From assembly GCA_902786265.1 (NCBI GenBank), contig CADACE010000008.1:1-64000 (forward strand): 64,000 bases of DNA. Reading direction: 5' to 3'. The translations under genes were made by a program, and so were the position numbers. How positions within the stretch are numbered: the first letter of the stretch is position 1; every line of letters starts with the position of its first letter. The notes beneath the pieces are model-generated. The model ran no database searches, was not told the DNA's origin, and saw nothing but the letters and a program-made list of their open reading frames with translations. Positions 46,199-55,344 of this stretch are shown in pieces. This stretch comes from an uncultured Chloroflexota bacterium. GTDB taxonomy: Bacteria > Chloroflexota > Anaerolineae > Anaerolineales > Anaerolineaceae.

Positions 46199-46813
46199 AT
46201 GAACATAGAAGTCATTACAAAGGAAAAACTTACAGATTATAAGCATCTGATGCTGTCATATATCTACGAGGAACTGGACACATACGATGATGACCTTGAT
46301 TGCGAATATATTTGCCTTGCGGCGACAGTCCCGAATCAGGATGGCATCATTATTCCTGTTTCCGTTTTGATCTGCCTGATGGAGCCCTTCGGTGATATTG
46401 CGGTACTGAGTATTTATACTCTCCCTGATTATCGGCGTAAAGGCTATGCCTCGGAACTTCTGGACAAGGCTGTGTTCATTGCCAGAAGACTTTTCATTTT
46501 CGAGGAAGGAGAAGACGAAGAGGATATCAACCTGAAAGCTATTTACAGACTCAGGCCTGAATTACAGGAAGTATTTGAAGCGTTTCTGAAGAAAAACCAT
46601 TTTGTAGATTTCATTCTTCTCGATGAAGATGATGATCCTCAGGTCTGGGCTGCTATGGCTGAGTACAACTTTTATAAACTTCCGGAGGAAAAGGATCAGG
46701 AAGATCAAGCACCGGAGAATAACGAGGAAAAAAATCAGGTTTCGGAAGAAAAGGAAGAAGAAGATCAAGGCCCGATTAAGAATGAGAACGAAGATCAGAC
46801 TCCGGAAGGATGA
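46199..46813 (+). CDS. GNAT-family acetyltransferase with an acidic tail
   Basis: The 204 residues have a GNAT core with the acetyl-CoA loop YRRKGYASELLDKAV (about residues 79-93) and the preceding strand IAVLSIYTLPD. The last 45 residues are a low-complexity Glu/Gln/Asp/Asn tail, like a Gram-negative-style acidic solubility tag. Substrate unknown. A weak AAGGGAT site lies 12 bases upstream. Confidence 0.7.
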   Translation: MNIEVITKEKLTDYKHLMLSYIYEELDTYDDDLDCEYICLAATVPNQDGIIIPVSVLICLMEPFGDIAVLSIYTLPDYRRKGYASELLDKAVFIARRLFIFEEGEDEEDINLKAIYRLRPELQEVFEAFLKKNHFVDFILLDEDDDPQVWAAMAEYNFYKLPEEKDQEDQAPENNEEKNQVSEEKEEEDQGPIKNENEDQTPEG

Positions 46814-47193
46814 ACAGATCAGCTGCATAAATCATAAATGCGATATATACACGCAATATCAGACTCAATTCGAACAATAATTACGTAATTTTCATCAAAG
46901 AATTCTCTTACTGTTGAGGAAGTTATTTTTCTTTTTTAAGCTTGTCAGAAAGAAGGCATTTATAACCGGGACCAAAACGTGATCGAAAATCTTGCGGCGG
47001 TGATTTCTGTTAATGTTTCATGATCAATAACGACATCCCGGCACTGTTGATTTCGGACACAGCCGATAAGGGCTCTTTCCGGAAAATTGCCTGAAGTTAT
47101 GAAAAATCTATTATAAATTTAACAATATCTGAAATTAATATAGTTTATAATTAAATGGCTACCTGGTTATAAACAAAATTTCATATGAGGTAA
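46814..47193 (+). other. Gap upstream of the large unknown protein
   Basis: No gene and no strong structure are seen. AT-rich sequence with several TATAAT-like boxes precedes the large gene; a specific promoter cannot be assigned. Confidence 0.4.
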
Positions 47194-47202
47194 TTGTCTG
47201 TC

Positions 47203-50200
47203 ATGTTTGGAAAAACCGGAAAAGAACAAAAAAATGAACAGTCAGCAGCAAAGGATGAGCATGTTCTGAAAGAAAGTCAGCAGGATCTTCAGCCGATGGG
47301 TAATGAAGCTGCGAATGTTGACCACTATACCAACATGCTGAGGGAAGCTAATGCTGATAACATGCTGGATATCTCTGATGAAATTATTCAGGAAGTGGAA
47401 AATCCAAATCTCCTTAAAAATGTAAAGGACCTTATTAAGCACCCCGGGGCTGATGATCTCAACAACAGCATGTACCTGGAAAGCTCCCACAATATCGTCA
47501 ATGATAATAATTTTATCAATGGCATCAATGTAAATGACCTGCGGTCATCAGTCGGGAAGAAGAAAGATGATGAAGATAAAAAGGATCTTGCAGGTTCAGA
47601 AGAAAACCTTTTGGAAATCGATACCCGCCCCCATGAGATCATAGAGAAGGAAAAACAGGCTAAACCGGCAGCGAAGGGCGGGAAAGCTCCCATACAAAAC
47701 ATTATCGCACCTGTTATTCAGGCTGCGGTTCAGCAGGCGGCTAACGCTCCCGCACAGCAGGAAGAGGGAAGGCCGGAATTTTATGTCGATCCGGAAGATG
47801 CGTATAAGGAATTAGAGGATCCGGAACATCCGCTCAACCGTGATATGGTCGTAGAAGCTCCGAAAAAAAAGGGCAAAGGGAAGAAAAATTCCTCAAAATC
47901 AAAGAAATCAGGAAATAATATCAATATTGTCAACCAGGATATGCAGGGCGCGGCGGGCTGGAATTTCACCGCTCAGAAGCTTCCCGGGCGGAAAGAAGCC
48001 GGCTGGCTCAGCCGTTTTCTGACCGGTACCTCCTATTACGCCGGCAGAACGATCGGAAAAGCGTTGAACTTGATCGGCAATTTGATCTACGTTCCTCTTA
48101 CATGGAGCTTTAGCAAGCTGTGGCGCTCCCGGTCAGGCAGAAAAGACAACCCGAAAATTACACAGGAGAAACGGGACCATGAGACGATCCCGGGCTGGAA
48201 CAGGGAGAAATTTGATCAAAGCGGCGACAGGACCAATGATGTCATCGCGGATTTCCGCAAGGTCCCGACGGTCTGGTCTCGTCTGACCGCTGAAGAAGCG
48301 GTGGATTCGAAGGGAAATGTGCTGCCGCCGAAAGTAGGTATCTACGTTGACAAACCGGTAGAGAAGGAAGATAAGGACGTGAACTGGATGAATTTCGGCC
48401 ATTCCGGTATCGGGATCGAATACAGCCGTTACAGCCGGCAGACCCAACGCTATGAACGGTACGCACTGCGCTACGGTTTTTGCCAGAACGGACCGACAAT
48501 ATCAGGCGGGATCATGGCAAACAGCGGAAACGTGCTTGTTCCCGGCAGGCTGGCAGATGAGTATGGCGTCTCTTACACAGTCAGCCGGAAATTTAAGGCG
48601 ACGTCCAAACAGGTCAATGACATTTTGCGTGCTTCACAACCCTGGGCAGACAAAGGCTATAATGCCTCAAAACGGAACTGCACGACCTTCGTAAAGGAAA
48701 TGGTCCGGGATGTTGCGCACCTGCCTCTTGCCAATGACATATTTACAGAAGATAATCTCCGTTTGACCGGTCTTGGCAATTTCATATATTTCGGTTCTTC
48801 CGCTTCCAAGACGAATGCCAGAATGGGCATGGAAAGCCAGTTTGATAAGCTTGGCCAGATGGATGATATGAGTTATGCCGGTTTTGGCAACAAGCGGTAC
48901 ACGAAACAGGACTACAGCCAGTATAAAGATACGCTCGGAGAGGGTCTCAACCGGGTAACGACTGCGGATACACCGAACAGCGCAGCGGAAAACATGCGGA
49001 GACTTGAAGGAAAATACGCGGGCGAGATCGGTTCCTTTGGATACTCCGGTTCCATTCCGAAAGCCGAAGATGGTTCTCTGCTGAGATCTTATGATGACAT
49101 TAAAGATGCGATCAATGAAGATGGCGAAAAAATTGCTGCCCTGATTCTGCAACTGACGGGAAAAAGCAAAGAGGAAATTAACAGTCTGTGGAGACCGGCT
49201 CAGGATATTGTTGAAGTTTTTACCATGTTTGATCAGCATGGGGCAGGTGAAACGCTTTTGGAAGCGAAGAATGCTGATGGTGATCCAGAGTCTCTGCGCG
49301 TCTCCAGACTACAGGTGGATCAATTGATCAGTAAGCTTAATAAATTGCTGTTTGTTTACTTTAAAAATGACAAGCGTCTCCATATTCCGGTAATGCACAT
49401 GATCTCCCTGCTGAACAATGGTATCGCAATGATCGATAATGATTACAGAGATGCTATAGAAAGACAGGAATCGGGCGAAGAATTGGGAAATATCCGCGGA
49501 CAGATGGGATCAACCGCTTATCAGGTCAACGCAGGTGATTACGAGACAATGATGACACCTTCGCATTACGAATCTTATATTCAGATCTACGGTTCGGCAG
49601 AGGAAGCTGTAAAACAATATGCCGCGTACCGGGATCTGAAACAAAGAGATGATGATCCGAATCAGACCCTGACAAAAGATGAAAAGAAAAATTACAAAAA
49701 ACTGCAGCGTATCGATAAACTCGCGGATCATTTTGACCAGTCCCACCGGTATATGCTTGAAAAAGACTCTTATAAGCAGCAGGATGTGGACTATGCTTTT
49801 TCCCTGTCGAAAAAGGAAGCAGGAGGCGGTGAAGCGTATGGAGCACTGTTGAACAAGAATTTAACCTCCAGCGCTATTTATCAGGCGCTGATTTTTGAAA
49901 AGATCTTCGGCGGGATGAAGCAGCGTTACCTTAATCAGTTTAAGACAAAGGAACAGGGGTTTGATCTGGCCGCGATACATACCTGGCTGGAAAATGACAT
50001 GTTAACATGCGTCAACAGAAAAAAGGATGAATTTACCACTGTGATCCGGGCAATATACCGTAATCTGGATGAGAAAGATGATGCTCATTTGTTTTATGAT
50101 TTAAGGCAGGCACTAAGTTACAATTGGCTTGAAAAAATATTCAAACAGGGAGATAAAAACGGCCCGCTGTCAAACGGACCGAACGTGATCACGGAGGCTC

Positions 50201-50325
50201 TGGCGGAGATACTGGGGGACGATCAGTCTCGGTTTATAAACAGAGTGAAAACAATCGCAAAGTTTGTCTCCGCGGAAGATGAAATAGCGAAACCGGATTC
50301 CTTACAAAAAATCAAAAAAAAATAA
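47203..50325 (+). CDS. Large protein with a permuted NlpC/P60-like His/Cys core, family unknown
   Basis: The 1040 residues (ATG 47203; GAGGT 12 bases upstream; an in-frame TTG at 47194) comprise a disordered N-terminal quarter rich in Glu/Asn/Lys, a hydrophobic segment of about 40 residues (near 276-310), and a core with H400 in GHSGIGIEYSRY and YALRYGF. C493 follows in RNCTTFVKEMV, and the rest is a long helical region. The order His first, Cys later, is that of circularly permuted NlpC/P60 or LRAT-type papain folds, whose Cys and His are catalytic. No signal peptide or toxin-type domain was recognised. The only close relative here is the decayed copy on the opposite strand. Confidence 0.6.
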   Translation: MFGKTGKEQKNEQSAAKDEHVLKESQQDLQPMGNEAANVDHYTNMLREANADNMLDISDEIIQEVENPNLLKNVKDLIKHPGADDLNNSMYLESSHNIVNDNNFINGINVNDLRSSVGKKKDDEDKKDLAGSEENLLEIDTRPHEIIEKEKQAKPAAKGGKAPIQNIIAPVIQAAVQQAANAPAQQEEGRPEFYVDPEDAYKELEDPEHPLNRDMVVEAPKKKGKGKKNSSKSKKSGNNINIVNQDMQGAAGWNFTAQKLPGRKEAGWLSRFLTGTSYYAGRTIGKALNLIGNLIYVPLTWSFSKLWRSRSGRKDNPKITQEKRDHETIPGWNREKFDQSGDRTNDVIADFRKVPTVWSRLTAEEAVDSKGNVLPPKVGIYVDKPVEKEDKDVNWMNFGHSGIGIEYSRYSRQTQRYERYALRYGFCQNGPTISGGIMANSGNVLVPGRLADEYGVSYTVSRKFKATSKQVNDILRASQPWADKGYNASKRNCTTFVKEMVRDVAHLPLANDIFTEDNLRLTGLGNFIYFGSSASKTNARMGMESQFDKLGQMDDMSYAGFGNKRYTKQDYSQYKDTLGEGLNRVTTADTPNSAAENMRRLEGKYAGEIGSFGYSGSIPKAEDGSLLRSYDDIKDAINEDGEKIAALILQLTGKSKEEINSLWRPAQDIVEVFTMFDQHGAGETLLEAKNADGDPESLRVSRLQVDQLISKLNKLLFVYFKNDKRLHIPVMHMISLLNNGIAMIDNDYRDAIERQESGEELGNIRGQMGSTAYQVNAGDYETMMTPSHYESYIQIYGSAEEAVKQYAAYRDLKQRDDDPNQTLTKDEKKNYKKLQRIDKLADHFDQSHRYMLEKDSYKQQDVDYAFSLSKKEAGGGEAYGALLNKNLTSSAIYQALIFEKIFGGMKQRYLNQFKTKEQGFDLAAIHTWLENDMLTCVNRKKDEFTTVIRAIYRNLDEKDDAHLFYDLRQALSYNWLEKIFKQGDKNGPLSNGPNVITEALAEILGDDQSRFINRVKTIAKFVSAEDEIAKPDSLQKIKKK

Positions 50326-50350
50326 AAAACAGATAATGCAGTCCCAAATG

Positions 50351-50381
50351 GACAGTTCCGTGGAGCGGAACTGTCTGTTTT
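50351..50381 (+). terminator. Terminator after the large unknown gene
   Basis: GACAGTTCCG and CGGAACTGTC form a perfect 10-bp stem around TGGAG, followed by TGTTTTG. It may serve both convergent genes, though the T-run is weak. Confidence 0.75.
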
Positions 50382-50400
50382 GAATATACACTGTATGTGC

Positions 50401-52045
50401 TTACTTCGGTTTGGCAAAAACGACCCAGCGGTTCAGATAACCTCCATCGACGGACTCGTTTTCACAAGTAATGAGAATCAGGGATCCCGGTTCGTTTTCC
50501 GCGATAGAGGCGATTCCCGTAAAGCCATTAAGGCCCGACCAGTTCATTCGCATATACGGTGAAAGGCATCAATTCACCTTTTGCGCTTCGGACAAAGATA
50601 CTGTCATTCTCCTCAAGCGAAGCAAGCATAGCGAAAGGACCGTAGGTTTCGCTGTCCAGCGTGTTGTGCGCCGCGATGACGCTGTATCCCTCTCCGGGAA
50701 TTGCGCTGCCTTCCAGCAATCCTGCCTCATCCCCCAGTCCTTCTACAGGCCAGCTGCTGCCAGTCCGCGGGATCCGGGTCAGATCTGCTGCTATATCAAA
50801 CCGCGGAATCTGCAGGGTCATTCCAAGCGCGGAATAATGATGTTTCATTGAATGGCAGGATGATTCTGGCTGCCCGCCGGAGGAGAACCCTGTTTCAGGC
50901 AGAAGGCAGTCTTCACATGTGATAGGGAAGATGTCTGGTACGCCGGGGTTTTCTGCCGGATTCGCGAAAGCTTTAATGCGCCAGCATGCTCCCTCATCAA
51001 CATAATACATATCCTTCCATTCTCCCTGGGCTGTTTGGTAAAAACTCTGACCGGGATCGAACTGAAGATGATACTCAGGGTCATCATCTTCGGTGGAATT
51101 GTTTTCCAGACCAAATACTGTAGTCTGCCCAAACGAGAAAACAACCGAAAAACGCTCATTGGGATCGACATATACTTTTTTACTCAGGTCTGCGGTATAG
51201 ATGCCCATGAAATCGGTATGTGCCTGTACGGAAGCGGCAAGTGTACCGCTTTCGGGATCATTGGGATCACTGAGCCCGGCATAGACACTGATCGTGTAAT
51301 CAGCAGAATTTTCATCGAATTCCGCAAAACCGACAGCATCAATGGTTATCGGTTCGCCGGTAGTATTGATGAAAATATTTGCGGCTTTAATCTCTTTGCC
51401 CGGCATATACACAGCCTCCTTATCGGGATAACTGACCTGCGCCGAGCCGTCATACTGGAAGTTATATTTGTAAGTTTTCGGATCCTGCAGGGTGAACACG
51501 CCCAGTTCGCTCAGATATGAAAAATCAAAGCTGTCGTATGAAACGTAGAAGAAACCTTTATTTCCCCAATCCTCCCCCCAGCTATTCTGGACGATCCAGG
51601 CACCGTCAATTTTCGGAATCGTATCGCCCGTTTTCTTTTTGGAATTTGTCTTGTGGGAAAAATCTTCTTTCGGAATGTTGTCATCCCAGCCGATGATCGT
51701 TACCGCATGATTGGCAGGATGCCAGACATCCGCATAAAAATGTGTAAAATTCCTGGTCTCAGCATCATAATCCGAGGCGAACAGTTTTCCATTCATATGG
51801 AGTGAGACACCTACGGCTCCGTAATTCATAATAAATTTTTTGATCAGCCGGATCCTTTAATCCCGGTATTCAATTTTTGACATCCCGCCAGGCAGAAAAT
51901 CAGGGTCAAGCTCAAAAGGGAACAGCGTTCGAACGAATTGAGATGACCGCAGGATAAAGCTGTCTGTATAAGCGATCGTGTCATCATACGGTTTATGATC
52001 CGGATCCCAGTGGGGCTTCCCTTTTTCAATTGATATTTCATCCCG
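50401..52045 (-). pseudogene. Decayed C1A papain-like peptidase with LPETG and sortase domains (5' part missing)
   Basis: Read on the - strand, the chain contains the C1A His motif (NHAVTIIGWDDN) and Asn motif (WIVQNSWGEDWG), and a beta-rich middle. An LPETG motif (codons about 50888-50902) and a sortase domain follow, with His (VIAAHNT), Cys (LILITCEN, codon 50464-50466) and Arg (NRW) in family order. Damage: the N-terminal half with the peptidase Cys is absent, TAA at 51857-51859 breaks the frame, and one extra T near 50529 shifts the frame before the sortase Cys. The stretch from about 52045 to 51860 reads as the peptidase only in the other frame. It ends at TAA 50401-50403. Confidence 0.75.
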
Positions 52046-54954
52046 CCGAAAATTTTATCCAGCATCAGAGACATATAGATACCGGACGAAGTCTTATATT
52101 CGGCATCTGGTCCGATGTTGTGGTAAGCTCCCTGTTTTTCCTTTGCCCGCAGATGAAAGACGTAATCAATATCCTGTTGAGAAAAATCATCATTTTCAAG
52201 CATGTATCGATGAGAACTGTCAAAATTTTCTGCAAGTGAATTCAGACGACTGAGTCTCTTCAGTTCTTTTTCCTCGGTGGATGTCAGTTTTTCCTCGCCT
52301 TTTTCTTTTCGTCTAAGCTCAAACAGCCGGGCTCCGGCTTTTACTGCTGCTTCCGAAGTCTTATAAATCTGAATATAAGATTCATAACGGGATGGAGAAA
52401 ATTCTGCTGATACTCCTCCGACACTGACATTGATCCTGCTGTGGCTCATCTCATTGCGGATGTCTCCGAGATCTCCTTTTGTTTTTGTTCCTTTCCGTTT
52501 TTCGCGGTACATTCTATCCAGATAACTTGCCGCGAAATTCAGCAAAGAAATAAGATTCATTGCCGGGGTATGCAGCCTTTTATCATTATTGAAATAATGC
52601 TGAAGAACAATATTCACGGCTGAGACGGCTTTGGTTATTTCAGCCCTGTTTGTCCGGATCTCTTCAGTTGTGAAAGCATCCGAAAATTTGTAAGAAGCTC
52701 CCTTGTTTTTCATTTCCTCAGAGAAACTGTTGATCTGGGTATTCATACCTCCTATCACAAACTGGATTCGATTCAGGCTGCTGAGAGTCGCAGACAGATC
52801 ACTCGGAACTTTTTGCTGATCAGCAGCAGGAAGAATCTGCCCGATGGCAGACCGGAATGCCTCCACTGCAGCGCTGATGTTCGTATCAAGAGCAGGAAAT
52901 CCCACGTTTATTAACTCAGGATCATTTTTGTCGCGCATGGTTCCGGCATATTTTTTTGAGCCGAGATCACCGGCCTGAGGACCGCTCGTTCGGCGCATCA
53001 TCTCTCCGACCATGCCGGGGATGAACGTGTACTTAATATTGCCGGGCTTGTTTTTGAGGGATTCAATATAATTGACATAATCTTTGCCGGTGGTCCTCTT
53101 GTTTCCATATCCGGGGTAGGACTCGTCATTTTTCCCGGCAAGGTCCATCATTGTGGTTTCCACTCCACCCTGGGCATTCAGAGACGCAGCCGTTCCGCCA
53201 AACATCCCAAAATTTTCCCAATTGGAAAAACCGATCTTGCTCCATTTAAAGATTTCACCGCCGGTGGTCAGATGTGCCTTATCGACCACCATTTCTTTCA
53301 CGAAAGTGGTTCAGTTCCGGTCATAATATCCATAACCTTCATCTGTATAAGTCTCAGATGCCTTAAGGATGGCATTGACCTGCTGAACCGTGGCAGGATA
53401 TCTGCGGCTGATGTCATAAGTATGATCGGTGTCATCTCTCAGCTGCCCGGGAACGATTGCGTTACGGGTTAGCGCCATCATTCCGCCTGACAGCGTTGTT
53501 ACAGTTGAACCGGCAGGGTAAAATCCATACTGCAGATTATAGCGTTCCCACTGGCCGGTGATCTTGCTTTTGCGGCTGTATTCGATGCCGATCATCGCAT
53601 GTCCCATCTTCATACCGTTCAAAGCCTGTTCAGAGTTGGATTTCGGCTGATCGATATATACGGTAATTACCGGTCCCAGCGGCTTTCCGTTTTCATCCAA
53701 AGCAGGTGCAGCGGTCAGTTTGGAAAAGACCATCGGGACCCGTCGAAAATCATCCAGGATCTTCGTGCCGTTATTTTTATCAGAATCGAATTTTGCCCCT
53801 TCCTGCCAGCCGGGGACCGATCCATGTTCACGGGTCCGCTGCATATTATTCATCTCATTGGCGGATCGGTTTTTGCCCCGCAGGAACCAGAAAAGCCTCC
53901 CTGTCAGAATAGCTGTTGCCACCTTCAGCAGCTTGCCTGCGCCAACTGCGGTACGGGTCAGGAATCGCCTCCACCAGGAAGGTTCCTTCAAATTATCCAT
54001 CCGCTGCGCATCGAAGCTCCAGTCTTTGATCTTCTGCATTTCAGCGGTCTCAAAATTTGCATCTCCTCCATAATATTTAACGGCCATTTCATGCGTACGA
54101 TTTTTGGCTGCATCTTTCCAACGAGGTCTGTCTTCCTCCGCTTCCATTTCACTCAGACCGGCGATCCTGTTCCCGATGTTCTCGGACTCAGGGAGAGAAG
54201 AGCGTTTCTTCTTACTATCCGGGAAATTCTTCATCATGGCCTCATTCGCGGTCATGTCCGGTTCAAGTGAATCATCGTATGTCGTACCTTTTTCGATTTC
54301 CTCGGCGGCAATTTCTGCGAGGCCTTCTGCCAGATTATCTTCAGCTTTTTGCTTCTTTTTCGCCTTCCGCTTCAATTCCTCTTGTTTCTTTTTCGTTTCA
54401 GGACTGCGGGTATTGATCAAAAAGCTTTCTTCCGATCCATTATCGTTTTCAGCTTCACTTTCAACGCGAAATTCTTTTTCCATAGCAGAATTTCCACCGC
54501 TATCCTGCTTTCTGCGACTTGTTATAATGTTATTGATGAACCCAATTGCGGGATCTTCCATTGAAGGCTTTTCGCGAATGATTTTTCTATCTTCTTTCTC
54601 CTGTATGAGCGGAAGGATATTTTCGTAATTGTCATATTCTGTATCGGAATCCTTTTCCGGCATGCCAATCAGAGGAGCTTTTTTCTTTTCAATCGTTGTG
54701 ATAAGGTTTTCATTCGCGTACTGTTTCTTCACATCAGGTTTTACCGCTTTTTTCTTCGCGGCTTTTCCAGGCAGCTTCCTGTTCCATTACCAATGATAAA
54801 TCATCTCCGTAATCCGAGATCAGGTCAAGATTTTCGATCATCGCCTGATTTCCGATGGATGTATTTAAATCAAAGCTTTCATCAGTGAGAGATTCCCCGC
54901 GGATGTCATTTTTTTTTGACGGTTATCTGGTTTTTTGTTTCTCCGCGAGAACAT
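52030..54954 (-). pseudogene. Decayed paralogue of the large NlpC-like protein, UGA at the Cys codon
   Basis: This is the convergent relative of the 47203 gene: shared segments include GHAMIGIEYSR, ERYNLQYGFYP, NDKRLHTPAMNLISLLN, RYESYIQIYKTSEAAVKAG and SSHRYMLENDDFSQQDIDYV. Lesions: an A9 run (54909-54917) shifts the frame shortly after the ATG at 54954, a second shift lies near 54760-54790, and TGA at 53311-53313 stands exactly where the paralogue has its Cys codon (RN-stop-TTFV). Otherwise the frame continues unbroken for about 420 codons. Near 52030 it changes frame into the peptidase part. The multi-lesion state indicates a pseudogene. Confidence 0.75.
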
Positions 54955-55344
54955 ATTTTGCCTTTCGCATTAAAGAAAAAAACTCTGTCTGAAATATTTT
55001 ATCATTAAATCTTAATTACTTAATCATTACGGATAGTAATATCAAGTCAAATTATATCTGCTTCTTTTATATGGCTAAAAATTTTGCTGTTACCTCTATT
55101 GATGAATTCTTAGCACTGTTCAAGAATTTTATACAAGATCTGTCTCCTTCAGACGAATTCCTTAGTATCTCATAGTTTATTTATATTCAATTGTCAAGGA
55201 AAATATTTTCCCATATATTTGGTCAAGTTTATAAATGTCAAGTTTAAGTAAAATATTTTGTTAAAACAACTCTAAAAATTTTGGAAATTTAAAAATAAGA
55301 TTCAGGTGTGAGGTATAATTTTTTTGTGAAAGGGGAAAATCTAG
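54955..55344. other. AT-rich gap between the decayed locus and the MscS gene
   Basis: No clear gene. A 34-codon frame (55071-55175; MAKNFAVTSIDEFLALFKNF) lacks a ribosome site and may be a remnant. A TATAAT at 55314-55319 lies 26 bases before the next ATG, without a good -35. Confidence 0.4.

Noticed and set aside
53285..53310. Nearer hairpin (ACCAC...GUGGU) as the SECIS element
   Set aside because: Its loop starts about 9 bases after UGA, too close for known bacterial SECIS elements; the second hairpin has better spacing.
55071..55175. 34-codon frame with MAKNFAVTS start
   Set aside because: No ribosome site and no family; kept only as a possible relic in the gap note.
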